From Sanderia malayensis (lineage: Eukaryota; Cnidaria; Scyphozoa; Semaeostomeae; Pelagiidae), in the NCBI GenBank assembly GCA_013076295.1, contig RQOL01000649.1, forward strand, positions 1 to 64,000: a stretch of 64,000 bases of DNA. The letters are read 5' to 3'. Below the pieces are notes generated by a model. The model worked only from the letters and a program-made list of their open reading frames with translations, made no database searches and was not told the origin of the DNA. Shown one piece after another: positions 9,090 through 20,101 of this stretch (the stretch's first letter is position 1; each line of letters starts with the position of its first letter). A program made the translations under genes and the position numbers.

Positions 9090-9763
9090 AAAACATCCCG
9101 TCCCGGCTAGACAGGGTATATAGTCTGACAAACTAACAAACATGCTAATGTTTGTTTTTATGGCTGGAATCGATAGATTAGACCATCAGCTTTCAGAATT
9201 CACTGCATACCTTTCCGAAAAACGTTTTGTTTTCACGTGATCGATGACGTCATATTAAGACAAATTTTAACAATTAAAGTATGATTAACTTTAACAGGAA
9301 TGAGATATCAAAGTGAAAATTGCATTTGTGGAAATAGCTCAAATAGACCTATCGAATGATATATATGTTTTTATTTTTTGATGAGATGAGCATTTTGGTT
9401 GATGACGTCATCGAATTTGTTTCCTCTTATTTAATAGTTAGTTTGTTTCATTGCCTCATAAATCCAAATTATCTCATTAGGACGTTTCCTCGTTCAATCC
9501 AGTTCGAAAAACGAACACTATAATGGGTGTTTCACCAAAATTCGCCTGTTTGGGGGATTTTATTTTCACTTTTTGATGCCATAACCTGGTCTCACACATG
9601 CTGTTGATTTATCGCTTTCGAAGTTCGCTCTTTGGAAGTTGTTAGATACAACTTATTATTTTCGGTTTTGCATGTTTTGAAGTGCAAGCTACAAAACAAA
9701 CATTAGCATGTTTGTTAGTTTGTCAGACTATATGCCCTGTCTAGGCAAAGCGGGATGATTTTC
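9090..9763. mobile_element. Inverted-repeat element, about 0.67 kb
   Basis: The ends are about 69-bp inverted repeats: aaaacatcccg ... ctagacagggtatatag on the left and the complementary string with tatatgccctgtctag on the right (9694-9763). They extend inward through agtctgacaaactaacaaac. The interior has no coding frame, so it is a non-autonomous element. No clear target duplication was found. Confidence 0.65.
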
Positions 9764-9921
9764 TCCATATAATCAGGCCCTTAATCCTATGGGATGCATC
9801 GTTGATATTGCATGGTTGCACTTTAAACATTGCAAATCTATATCTTAGGTAAGTAAAGTAATGTAGACTTACCAAAATTCGGGGTTGATGATAATTTTGT
9901 TGAAAACAAACCACCAGTCAT

Positions 9922-10645
9922 TTATAGGTGTGGGCTGGTTGGGCGATTACTGTTAGAAGCCTGTGCCTGTTCTTGGCATTTTATGTAGTCCATTAAATCG
10001 TCAAGAAAACTTGTTAGTTTGAATGTTGCATTTTGTTCAAAATCGCCTAGTTTACTTAAAAGTTTCACTGGGAGCTTGTCTTCAATAATCGGAATAATAA
10101 TTGGGGCACAAGCCGCTACGTTAATACCCAGAGACTCTAACGAAAGAATATCACCTAACTGACGTAGGTTTGTAGTCACGAGGGTTGCTTTCGGCAATCT
10201 TAACAAATGCATTACATGCGCACGAATAATTCTCCTGGGAATACCAAGGTTTTTGTAATGTCATTTCTACGATCTCGTAACTGTGATCGGAAGGCACGAG
10301 TCTTTTCACGGTGGCTTAGGCTTCTCCCCGTAGTTGTCCCACGAGATACGTAAATTTAGCAGATTTCGGTATGTCGGGAGATTTTCCGATTTGAGACTGA
10401 AACCGTTCCCAGAACCCAAGCCCCTCTGTTATATTACCGTCGAACGTTGGGAGGTTCAGATCTGGCAACTTGGTGCATGTAAACTTTTGATTGAAAGAAG
10501 AGGACTCTCTCTGTTGCGATGACAGGAACGGTGTGACCGGTTTGTCGAATTTAGAGATAATAAACTCAAGTTTACTGAGATTACCTTTATTTGCGATGAT
10601 GACGGAACCACTGTTGGAAATCCCCAACAGCGGCGGTGCGCGCAC
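9922..10645 (-). pseudogene. BEL/Pao-type gag remnant
   Basis: Two minus-strand frames, 10645-10316 and 10212-9922, joined by sequence in which the frame is broken by stops and shifts. The first contains KLPDLNLPTFDGNI, then FWERFQSQI and KFTYLVGQLRGEA, which resembles the conserved start of BEL/Pao Gag proteins (LPKL.LPTFDG....W..F). The second contains LLRLPKATLVTTNLRQL and DKLPVKLLSKLG, consistent with the later part of the same protein. No protease, RT or LTR was recognised nearby, so it is a truncated fossil. Confidence 0.68.
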
Positions 10646-11990
10646 AAAGACATGGGCATTATTATTGTTATTATCATTATTTTCAATTTATTTAAAGTTG
10701 GTGGCTTGTAATAGCTACAGGTAATTAATACCAACTAGAAATTATAATAAGCTAAAATACAATGTTAAAGTAAAAATATGTTTTATAATTAAAATATTTA
10801 AAACATGGTTGCTGCAGATGACTCATGTGTGAGCTGAATTGCCTATTTATACTTCAATACTTGATTCTGTGACATTTTATCACTGTTAGTAATGTTAAAA
10901 TTAAATCTTCTTTTTTCCTTTTTTGGTAACTTGATTTGCTGATTCCATATGTATTCGTCAAAGGATACAAACATATATTGCTGTATTAGATTCGATTTAT
11001 CCAGTTGTATTGGAGTTGCGTTAAAGTGATTGTCAAAGAGAGTTGTTGCAGGGGCGTTGCGGGTAGGAACTCATAGGGGGGGCACAATTCAATGAGTTTC
11101 CGACGAGGGATTAAGTAAAATCCGATGACGTCATGATGCGCATGCGCAATGCTTTTAAATCTCCCTGAATTAAAGTGGCCATGTGCGTCAGGGGAGCACA
11201 TTCAAAAGGTTTGGGGGTGTTGACATACTTGACACAGACTCTTTAATGAAGATTTCTTTGGACCGACTGAAAAGTACCGTGGCTCAAATTGCCCCAAACG
11301 GATACAACACGCATTAATTCAGAAAGTTCTCAGGGACCAATGAGAAAGGGCATCTTTAGGAAAATGTTTTACGGGAAAAATAAAGCCTTTCTACGCCATC
11401 CCCGTCCAATAGAGCATAGAGCTAGCCCTCAAATACTGCATTTGGCTACCTGAGGCGGCACCATGGTTGCCGCCGAAGGGAAAAAGTTCACAAATCTGGT
11501 GCCTCAGGTATCGTTGCAAAATGCATTTTTGTGATTTTTTATAATCAAATTTTCTCCAAAGATTATTTTCCCCAGTCGGTCCACATTAGTAGGAGAAGAA
11601 GTAGGTGTCCGAGCGCACGCATGCGCAGTAGAATGTGTTAAGATCACGCGTTGAATGTGTTGAATGAATGTGTTGAATGTGTTAAGATCATGTGTTGCGC
11701 GTGAATCTTCGAGAATTGAAAAGAGCATCAACAGTAAAAAATAATCGAAAACGACAGGTTGTGGAAAGTTAGTTTGAAGTTGCAAAACATCGCCAAAGCT
11801 GATAAAAAACCCATAAAAAGCTTAATAACTAAAAAACGGTTTTGTTTATGAAAAAGATTTTTGCACCAATAAAAAGAAAATCTCTTGATTATATTGAATG
11901 AATTATTTCATATTTTTCATGCACTTATAAGATGATAGAAATTTGTTAAATAAATCGCAAGAAAACACAAAAATATTGAGGAACTGGCAA
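10646..11990. other. Non-coding, repeat-derived DNA
   Basis: No supported gene. A (TTA)n-like run lies at 10657-10690. Around 11430-11530 an imperfect inverted repeat pairs ctgcatttggctacctgagg with a downstream ggtgcctcaggtatcg segment, suggesting a small foldback element. Short direct repeats of tgttgaatg occur near 11650-11690. Confidence 0.4.
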
Positions 11991-12420
11991 ATTCACGTTC
12001 TCGGCTCGAGATTGAATTCAAAGAACCAATGAAAAACTTTCGAATGCGACGTTCGAATGTACGCGTCAAATCTCTTTCAATCCGAAGACTCGAAACCGAA
12101 ATAAGTAACTCCCTCGGGGAAATCCCCCTGACGTCACATTCAAAAGATATTTCCAGAGGCAGAAAAATTCCTGCAATCTGATTGGCTAATGAAGATGACT
12201 TAGCAAAATTAGGAAATCACTGAGCCCCACATTCGAACGATTTTTTCCAGAAGCGGGGAAATACCCTGACGTCACATTGAAAGATTTTTCTAGAAACAGA
12301 AAATCTCTGCAATCTGATTGGCTGATAGCCAAGATTTCGAGTCACTTTAAAACAAAACTTGAAATGGACATTATTCAAAACAAAATGTGCAAGCTGTTGA
12401 AGAAACTATTTTAACACGTT
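11991..12420. repeat. Two related direct-repeat units with cctgacgtcacatt
   Basis: The strings cctgacgtcacatt (near 12128 and 12263) and tgcaatctgattggct (near 12172 and 12310) recur in the same order about 135 bp apart with moderate similarity. They look like two diverged tandem copies of a repeat. No coding frame is present. Confidence 0.5.
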
Positions 12421-12500
12421 TCAAGAAGAAAGACGCCATGAAAAAGAGACCATTTTCTGCATTAGCAAACAATAATATCTAAACCTTTTTATAAGCATTG

Positions 12501-13028
12501 TTATATCCTACTATATGGAAATGCTGGAGTACTATTAAATTCAAGTTCATTCACAGCAGCATCCTCAGAATCACTAGCTTCCTCTTCTTCGTCATTCTTT
12601 GCTTGACGTATGATGAGATATTTTCTTTTCACAATAGCATAATCTAAGGCCTCTTGCATATCCATATCATCTTCCCTCTGTGCTTTTTGCATCGTTGCTA
12701 TAACTGCAGTTACAACAGCGTCATTTTCAAAACTTCTATTATATAAAAATTTACGTTTGAAAACTTGCAATATGTTTTCATCTTCATCCACTTCCTTACG
12801 CATAGAAGGCCATACATTCCCTAAAGGAAGATCCTCATCAGTGTTGACAGTATCATCATTATCATGATCACTTTCAACTTCTATCTCATCATCTGAGTCA
12901 GACTCTTCACTGCTCTCCTCGTGCATCTCTTCTTCATGTCGTGTAACATTACTTTTATACTTGGAAGAAAATTCACATTGATCACATTTATACTGACTCA
13001 TGGCTAGCTGTTTACTTATAATTACCAA
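12501..13028 (-). CDS. Acidic protein with one C2H2 zinc finger, unrecognised
   Basis: An uninterrupted 175-codon frame. Near the N-terminus YKCDQCEFSSKYKSNVTRHE forms a C-x2-C-x12-H type finger, with a further His a few residues on. It is followed by a strongly acidic serine/glutamate/aspartate tract (EESSEESDSDDE and so on), a central segment FKRKFLYNRSFEND, and another acid run EEEEASDSEDAA. The start could be the first ATG or the MSQYK methionine just before the finger. I do not recognise the family. Single-finger acidic proteins of this kind occur as host genes and as transposon accessory proteins. It lies beside a minisatellite and several elements, so a mobile origin is plausible. Function unknown. 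Confidence 0.5.
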   Translation of the reverse strand: MVIISKQLAMSQYKCDQCEFSSKYKSNVTRHEEEMHEESSEESDSDDEIEVESDHDNDDTVNTDEDLPLGNVWPSMRKEVDEDENILQVFKRKFLYNRSFENDAVVTAVIATMQKAQREDDMDMQEALDYAIVKRKYLIIRQAKNDEEEEASDSEDAAVNELEFNSTPAFPYSRI

Positions 13029-13139
13029 CTAACTCTTAAATCCCTGAATTCTAGAGTCTCAACTCGCTTGATTTTATAGATAAGTTCCTCCATTCATTAT
13101 GATACGGGAGAGGGACTGAACGATATTTCCGAATAAACA

Positions 13140-14668
13140 AAACTTAATCCTTGGATAATGCTAACTAATCCTGATTAATGACTACTCTATTCTAGCTAAT
13201 CATTCCTAGTCATTACCTTCTCAATACTTGATCCTCAATACATCCTTGATTATCATTCCTAATCATTACCTTATCATTAGTTGATCGTTCACTGATCCTT
13301 ACTAATCCTAACTAATCATTCCTAATCATTACCTTATCATTACTTGATCCTTAACTGATCCTCACTAATCCTAACTAATCATCCCTAATCATTACCTTAT
13401 CATTACTTGATCCTTAACTGATCCTCACTAATCCTAACTAATCATCCCTAATCATTACCTTATCATTACTTGATCCTTAACTGATCCTTACTAATCCTAA
13501 CTAATCATTCCTAATCATTACCTTATCATTACTTGATCCTTAACTGATCCTCACTAATCCTAACTAATCATCCCTAATCATTACCTTATCATTACTTGAT
13601 CCTTAACTGATCCTCACTAATCCTAACTAATCATCCCTAATCATTACCTTATCATTATTTGATCCCTAACTGATCCTCACTAATCCTAACTAATCATTCC
13701 TAATCATTACCTTATCATTACTTGATCCTTAACTGATCCTAACCAATCATATTTAATCATTCCTAATCATTACCTTATCATTACTTGATCCTTAACTGAT
13801 CCTTACTAATCCAAACTATTCATTACTAACCATTCCTAATCATTACCTTATCATTATTTAATCATTAACTGATCCTTACCAATCCTAACCAATCATACTT
13901 AATCATTAGCAGATCATCAGTTGATCCTTAACTGATCCTTACGAATCCTTACTAATCATTCTTAATTATTAGCAAGTCATCAGTTGATCCTTAGCTGATC
14001 CTCACCAATCCTTACCAATCATACATAATCATTACCTGATCATCAGTAGATCTGTTACTGATCCTTGATAATCCTAGCCAATCATACCTAATCATTAGCT
14101 GATCATGAGTTCATCCTTAACTGATCCTTACGAATCCTTACTAATCATTCTTAATTATTAGCAGGTCATCAGTTGATCCTTAGCTGATCCTCACCAATCC
14201 TTACCAATCATACATAATCATTACCTGATCATCAGTTGATCCTTAGCTGATCCTCATTAATCCTTACCAGTCATACTTAATCATTAGCAGATCATCAGTT
14301 GATCCTTAACTGATCCTTGCTAGTCCTTATCAATCTTTCCTAATCATCATCTGATCATCTGTTGATCCTTACTAGTCCTTACCAATCATTCCTAATCACT
14401 ACCTGATCCTTAGTTGTTCCTTAACTAATCCTTACGAATCCTTACTAATCATTCTTAATCATTACCTCATCATTAGTTGATCCTTAACAGATCCTTCTAA
14501 TCCTAACTATTCATTACTAATCATAGCTAGTCATTACATAATCATTAGTTGATCTTTAACTGATCCTGGCTTTATCCATTCAACATTTATCCTTACTAAT
14601 CCTGACTAATAATTTCTTATCATAACCCAATCCTTATTAATCCTTGGCTAGATTTTATTAATCTTCAG
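13140..14668. repeat. 63-bp minisatellite array, about 1.5 kb
   Basis: Tandem array with a clear 63-bp period: the string accttatcattacttgatcc starts at 13331, 13394, 13457 and 13520. Each unit consists of about six degenerate 10-11-bp sub-repeats of the types taatcattac and tgatccttaac. The first 700 bp are regular; the rest is increasingly degenerate. No coding potential. The last sub-repeats form one arm of a perfect hairpin. Confidence 0.93.
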
Positions 14669-14744
14669 CAGTACTGTGGAGGGTGTTCAGTCGGGATCAA
14701 CTGAAGATTAATAAAATCTAGCCAAGGATTAATAAGGATTGGGT
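14625..14744. repeat. Perfect 44-bp inverted repeat at the array edge
   Basis: The arm 14625-14668 is exactly complementary to 14701-14744, with a 32-base loop. The left arm is made of the last minisatellite sub-repeats (ccttattaatccttggctag). The right arm is an inverted copy of them placed beyond the array. Confidence 0.95.
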
Positions 14745-14878
14745 ATGGTGCCGGTTGATTTCGGTAAACATGTACCTCCATTTCCTGCCTTGACCACGTG
14801 ACACCACATGACATCATCTGCAACCTATACTAGGGCTGCGAGAACCTATACTGGGGCAACCTATCCTGGGGGAATCGC
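14745..14878. other. Short spacer, no gene
   Basis: Contains small direct repeats (aacctatactggg types) and nothing coding. Confidence 0.4.
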
Positions 14879-15261
14879 ATTAAGCACCCGGGGGGGTACT
14901 CCCATTATGGCCTGACAGGGGGGTCCAGTCGGTTTGAGGGTCTGATCAAATGGCTACCAAATGGACCAATTTAAGAAAATAACACTACCATTTGGGGGTA
15001 TTTTCTGAAGTTGTTATTTTTTTGAGGGTTCTTCCAGTTGATTGCTGAGATGACTTATTACGAATTAAAAACGTTTTATCTTTGCCAAATCAACAAAAGT
15101 AAATGCGCAACAGGCTAATTTGTTAAAGAAGCACAAAAAAAACACAAAGAAATAGCATTTACAACAAAAAACAGCTATAATCTCTTCAAAATAGTATCGT
15201 ACCAAAAACTACAACAGCGTCGGTTTTCCAAAAGGGTTTATATGCTTTATATACACTTTAA

Positions 15262-15458
15262 GGCTACGTTTACACGAGACCCGGTCCCAAAGTGATCCGC
15301 ATCAATTTTAGTTCATTTAGCCTTTCTGTTTACACGAGACCCGCCGAGATCTTCCTATCGTCATTAATTTGACACCCCCTATCAGGACTAATTTGAGTCC
15401 TCCTTGGAAAGAGGACTAATTTGGAACCACACTTTTTTTCTCTCGTGTAAACGTAGCC
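15262..15458. mobile_element. 197-bp nested inverted-repeat element, TAA duplication
   Basis: Ends GGCTACGTTTACACGAGA and its complement, flanked on both sides by TAA. The three-base duplication fits PIF/Harbinger-like MITEs. It lies inside the 1.29-kb element and abuts the 3' end of the 140-codon frame. A direct internal copy of tttacacgagacccg occurs at about 15330. Confidence 0.75.
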
Positions 15459-15880
15459 TAAGACGTAAAGTATCTCTGAACTCTGCTTCTGGCAGATCTT
15501 CGTAAATTGTCATCAAGGAGCTCAGGGGTTATTACAGCTCGTATCATCCCCGTTTCGTCGACATCACTGTTATCGCTAACCACCATAGATTGTCTTGTTT
15601 CTCGTGACCGTGGTGCTAGAGCACATTTTATCTTCGCCTCGTCATCGGAATTTAGTTTGTACGTTGATTTTTCTGCATCGAATTCTAGGCTTACAACTGT
15701 TATAACTTTATTAAATTTGATGGTTATTAGGGCCCCCTTTTGCATTTTACTGAATCTGCCTTCATAAAGGTTTCCAACAACTTCGATGTCATGTTTGTCA
15801 GCACTGTCAAAGGATACGGGCATTTGATACTCTATGTATCCTCTTGATCTTCCCTTCTTTCGAATACGACACACTCGCAA
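15458..15880 (-). CDS. 140-residue protein inside a transposable element, unrecognised
   Basis: Open minus-strand frame beginning MRVCRIRKKGRSRG. It has alternating hydrophobic and charged residues (EVVGNLYEGRFSK, GALITIKFNKVITVVSLEFD) that suggest a beta-rich fold, then a basic/serine-rich segment (APRSRETRQS) and a C-terminus LRRSARSRVQRYFTS. I do not recognise a family and see no catalytic motif. The frame sits entirely within the element bounded by 14887 and 16174, and its last codons touch a nested MITE. It could be a captured host exon, an accessory protein, or a chance frame. Confidence 0.4.
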   Translation of the reverse strand: MRVCRIRKKGRSRGYIEYQMPVSFDSADKHDIEVVGNLYEGRFSKMQKGALITIKFNKVITVVSLEFDAEKSTYKLNSDDEAKIKCALAPRSRETRQSMVVSDNSDVDETGMIRAVITPELLDDNLRRSARSRVQRYFTS

Positions 15881-16338
15881 TACATCGAACGAAAAAGAAC
15901 GAAACGACGAGATCTTGATTGTGTCTCATTTTCGTTTTTTACAAATTTGCTTTCAAAACGAGACTGAAATTGTGACTTCAAATTCATCATACGTGTTTAT
16001 AAAATTATTACTGGATACTACCAAATGGCATCATTTTAGTTTTAATACTACCATTTGAGGGTTGTTGCAAAAATTACACCACCATTTGAGGGTGATTTTT
16101 AAAATCTTAGCTTTGGCCCTCTTTAACCCTGACTGGACCCCCCTGTCAGTCCACAACGAGAGTACCCCCCCCGGATTAAGCATTGGTGATCGAATCCGAG
16201 GATGAATCGGAGGATGAATACAAAGCTGAATAGCATCCCATAACTGTCTTTTGCGCTGCAATACCAAACGTTTCGTTGCATGACGGCGGACGTCACACAG
16301 CAGGAGGGGGTCGAGAATTCAATTCAATTTCAATATAT

Positions 16339-16785
16339 ACAGTGGAATCCCGCTATAACGAACCCCGTTTAAAACCAACTTCCCGCTATTGTGAACAAAA
16401 ACTCCGGTCCCTTGGATGCTGGGTAGTAAAGCCTACTGTAAATACTCCCTGTATAAGGAACCCTGGATATAATAACGAACTTTCGTTATTACGAACCAAA
16501 CTTCCTATCCCCTGACCACAAATACCCTCGATATAACGAATTTTTGAGAAAACTTATCGCGGTGGCGTGCAGGGCTAGAGACGTAAATATGGTTTTAGTC
16601 ATAATCTCACCGGCTCATTATTTTTGCCCAAAATTTGATACGACATCAAAGTATAAAGTATGGATGGCAAAAGTGAAGAAGAATGTGAAGTAATAAAGCA
16701 AGAGGTTGTGCAGCCACCAACGAAGGGTGAAGTTTTTCAAGCTCTTGATGTGCTTCAAACATCAGGCCTTTTTGTGCGGAAATAG
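16339..16785 (+). pseudogene. pogo/Tigger-like element remnant
   Basis: The string cagtggaatcccgctataac at 16341 resembles pogo/Tigger terminal repeats, and further ataacgaa motifs follow up to 16545. A short frame at 16660-16785 reads MDGKSEEECE, then PPTKGEVFQALDVLQT. It resembles the acidic C-terminal tail (PPT..EALEAL..L) of pogo-family DDE transposases. The catalytic domain and the other terminal repeat are missing, so this is an internally deleted remnant. The assignment is by motif only. Confidence 0.5.
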
Positions 16786-17411
16786 GGAACGAAATGCGAA
16801 GAAGATCAATTCCCTTTCAAAATTATATCACGTAGCAACGAGAAACAAAAAGAAACAAAAACATATTGCTGATTTTTTTGCTTAAAAACAGAGATATGTT
16901 TTTCTATTAGGTAAAATAGAAATAGTAATGATTAAACTATTTCAAGAAGTTGGGCGGTTAGCCTACCGGCCCGGATTGCTTGAGCATAGAAAGGCATTTA
17001 CGGTCGGTGATTCCGACAAACTCCGTCCACAGAACACGCAGTGTGACCCCAGAGAATCAAAAACGTAAATGCTACCATTGACTAGTCATAAATTAATTCT
17101 AAGCTTATGAATCCTACAGGCCTATGAGCTAGCAATTTCTTCCATCCTCCCCAAACGATAAAACTTAGCAAAACAGCAGATCAGGAACAAATGGCTAAGG
17201 CAAAATTTTATATCCAGTCAAAAAATCATAATGGAGGCACCCAACTGACGACACCACCGGGCAGCCGCCGGTAACCTCCTAAGGAAAATAAAAGCCAAAA
17301 AACAGGCTGTAGGCATAAGGCCAAACGAGCCCTAAAGGCGTGGCATTTTTCAACGGTGGTGACTACTTTCAACGAGGTATTTAAAAACTGTACCCTTAAC
17401 GAAACAAACAA

Positions 17412-17494
17412 CCAGAATAAGATGACGTGTATAAAATTAGCAATAACAACAGTAATAACAGATTATGCAGTAATGAATTGAAGTAGTTATATGC
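17412..17494 (-). other. 3' untranslated region of copy 2
   Basis: AT-rich sequence between the recombinase stop and the conserved 3' block. No tandem repeats are present, in contrast to copies 1 and 4. Confidence 0.5.
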
Positions 17495-18443
17495 TTAATT
17501 ATCCTGGGCCCCCTGCGACAGAGCACAAGAGGCCGTGATCAACTGACTCTGCGGTAGCTTGATATAAGCTTTGTAGGCCGCACTGGTCCAGCGGCCTAAG
17601 GCCTGGATTAGATAATCCGGCAGGCCGACCGGAGCCGCTGTGGTCGCGGCCCCGACCCGAAAACTGTGTAAAGAGAATGTTTTAGGCCACCCACATTGGC
17701 GCAAGACGGCTTGTAATTTAGCATTCAACGATTGTTTTGTTAGGGGCGCCCCATGGGTCCAGATAAACAATGGACCACTGGAGCTCCCTCGGCGGGTTAG
17801 GTAGGTCATGAGTGCGGAAACTGGACAAAGCGGACTGCTCGTACGGGGAAGAATGACTGTGCAACCCTTTCCGAACTGGTCAGTCTTGGAGAGCTTGAGC
17901 CGGAGGAAAACACGGTCCGGAATTGGATATTGATCAATGGAAATGTCATCAGCCGTCAACTGTTTAGATGCTGTAAAACCTTCCGGTGGTACGGTGAATT
18001 CAGATGCGCGGAGAAAACCGAAAAAAGCCGTAAGACAGCAGCCCAGAACATAATGTCATCTGGTCGTGACAATCAATTGTAGGCATAAGTACAAGTTTGA
18101 TTAAGCGAAGGACGAGGGGCGTAATTGGCATTTTTTGTTTTGGTGAGTCTGTCTGTTGTCTGCGTAGGCCGCGAATAGCCATTGGAACCCGCACACAGCC
18201 GTCCAACGGGCCGCAAAACCCGTGGCGTAGTTGAAGCGCCCGAACCGCGGATAAATATATTTTAATCAAAGAGGCTTTGCAGGACGGGCTGAGGCTTGAA
18301 ATGAATCGGAGCAGTGTTAGTTCAGACACAGGAAAAGGAGACCCATGGTGGTTGAGAAACCCGTATTGCGTACAAAATGCTATGAACCGTTTTTGAGCAG
18401 ACGCATAAGTCTTTTGAGTGTTAGTTGAAAGGGAATTGGCCAT
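17495..18443 (-). pseudogene. Tyrosine recombinase of copy 2, frameshifted
   Basis: The frame starts at the ATG overlapping the RT stop (18443) with MANSLSTNTQKTYASAQKRF. It continues through LTLLRFISSLS and LRHGFCGPLDG to KQKMPITPLVL. Near 18090-18020 the frame is shifted at least twice, so the first catalytic Arg region (GFLRASEF in copy 1) is out of frame. The catalytic remainder is open at 17959-17495: DQFGKGCTV, HSFRVGAATTAA and LGRWTSAAYKAYIKLPQSQL with the nucleophile Tyr. The final residues LSQGAQDN differ from copy 1. Confidence 0.85.
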
Positions 18444-18445
18444 TA
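18441..18445 (-). promoter_or_regulatory. UAAUG stop-start overlap in copy 2
   Basis: The RT stop TAA and the recombinase ATG share one A, exactly as at 4810-4814 in copy 1. The in-frame codon upstream that could act as an earlier start is CTG here and TTG in copies 1 and 3, so the overlapping ATG is the first AUG. Confidence 0.72.
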
Positions 18446-20098
18446 AATTTTGCCAGCCTTGATCCAGGGTGGAAAAAGCAACAGACTGAGATAGCTCTGG
18501 GGTATGGCTTGAGGCACTCGATCCGCGTCCGGCATGTCGCCGACAAACGTCTGAAAGTCAAAACGGGAGAGAGCATCAGCCACGACATTAGTACGCCCCG
18601 GAATGTGTACTGCGGTAAATGTAAAATTTTTAGTGATGGCAAGCAATGAAAACTCTCGCAACAGGTAGGCCAGGTGCCAATCTCTGCACGTCCCCTGTTG
18701 GAGACATTTCACGACAGCCATATTGTCGCACCGGAAAGCCACCCGCATTTGCAACCACGAATTTCCCCAGACATGAGCCGCTAATACGATCGGAATAAAT
18801 TCCTTAACAGCAATATTGAGGGAGAGGAGGCCGAAGGGCCAGGCCGCTGCGAACCAATGATTTTTGAAAATAGCTGCGTAGCCTTTGGTTCCCGCAGCGT
18901 CGGACGTCACTCTAATAGCAGGGGCCTCGGACCAAGTGCGGAATAGAAATAGGCTGCGGCCATTCCAACGAGACAAGAGTGTATCCCACCACGTAATATT
19001 ATCACGTTCCCAGGCCGATAAGTGGGCATGATGATGTAACTCGGGCACAGAGCTTACCCTGTCAATCAAGCGACGGAGAAATGGCCGACCCAAAACAACC
19101 ACTTGACAGCAATGCTGTAATGTGCCAATGAGGGATAATAGCTCACGCTTTGTGCCCGAAGATTTGTTAGACCACCGTGCAAGGTTGCCCTTGATTTTGG
19201 CAATTTCGTCGTCTGGTAAACGTAATTCCATTGTCACAGAGTTCAAAATGAACCCCAAGAATGATATTTCGGTGGCAGGGCCTTCTGCTTTTTCATCGGC
19301 TAGGGGAACCCCCAGTTGCGAGCACGTTTGAACGCACTGATGCATGGTGTTCGCACAGTCGGCTGTGCCGGGTCGTCCAAGGATAAGAAAATCGTCTAAA
19401 TAGTGCTGGATTAAAGCAGCCCCCCCTTGTTGTTCGAAAATAGTCTATAGGACGTCAGCAACACGATTAAATATCTGGGGGGCGGAACGCAAGCCGAATG
19501 GCAAAGCTAGATCCAGAAAATATAATCCTCGCCAGCACATGCGCAAGAAACAACGATCCTCGGGTCGGACAGGCAATAAACGATATGCTCGCTTGATGTC
19601 GAATTTCGCCATCAAAGTTCCCTGGCCTAATGCCATTATTTTTAAGATGGCGGCTGGAATGCCCATATATGATACTGAGGCATTTGTGTCTGGGATGCAA
19701 TCATTGACACTGTGGTTGACCGGGAAAGACAAGTCCGTTATTAAGCGCCATTTTCCCGGAGTAGACTTGGGGATAACCCCAAATCTGTTAATAATTAACG
19801 AAGGTATAGGAGGGGCAACAAACGGCCCAGCCATGGTGCCTTGTAAAAGCTCCTCCGCAAGATAAGCATCAATGATTGTTGGTTGCTTAAGAGCGGACAC
19901 ACAGTTTTGGGCGGAGCTTCGTGGAGAACCAGAGGTTAAGCCGATATCAAATCCGTGGATAATCCCATCAAGCACCCACTTTGCATCCCGGTGAGAGGAA
20001 TAACGCAGGAATTCACACCAAGCATAAGAACGTAAAGCAGGGACAACGACAGGTAACGCAAATGCAAAAGACGAATTATTTAAAATGTCAAAGTCTAG
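18443..20098 (-). pseudogene. RT-RNase H of copy 2 with one nonsense codon
   Basis: In frame with gag across its TGA. Conserved strings match copy 1: SYAWCEFL, WVLDGIIHGFDIG, WRLITDLSFPV, KFDIKRAYRLLPV, LPFGLRSAPQIF, IQHYLDDFLILG, then RNase H with VTSDAAG, KEFIPIV, RCDNMAVVKCL and ADALSRFD. One in-frame TAG at about 19446 replaces the codon that is CAG in copy 1 (after ADVL). Otherwise the frame is open to the TAA that overlaps the recombinase ATG. Confidence 0.87.
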
Positions 20099-20101
20099 TC
20101 A
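20095..20101 (-). promoter_or_regulatory. Candidate readthrough signal UGA-CUAG in copy 2
   Basis: The Gag stop TGA (20101-20099) is followed by CTAG, identical to copy 1. The codons before (SK, SSK) and after (LDF) are also alike, while the surrounding sequence has diverged. The frame remains open for 41 codons before the first alternative start, and those codons are conserved as protein. Confidence 0.75.

Larger units (their letters stand above)
14887..16174. mobile_element. 1.29-kb inverted-repeat element with 8-bp duplication
   Basis: The ends are imperfect inverted repeats of about 45 bp: CCGGGGGGGTACTC ... CTGACAGGGGGGTCCAGTC on the left and its complement ending at 16174. The 8-bp ATTAAGCA flanks the element on both sides (14879-14886 and 16175-16182), a target duplication length typical of hAT-like elements. 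Inside are a 197-bp nested element and a 140-codon minus-strand frame. No transposase was recognised. Confidence 0.8.
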
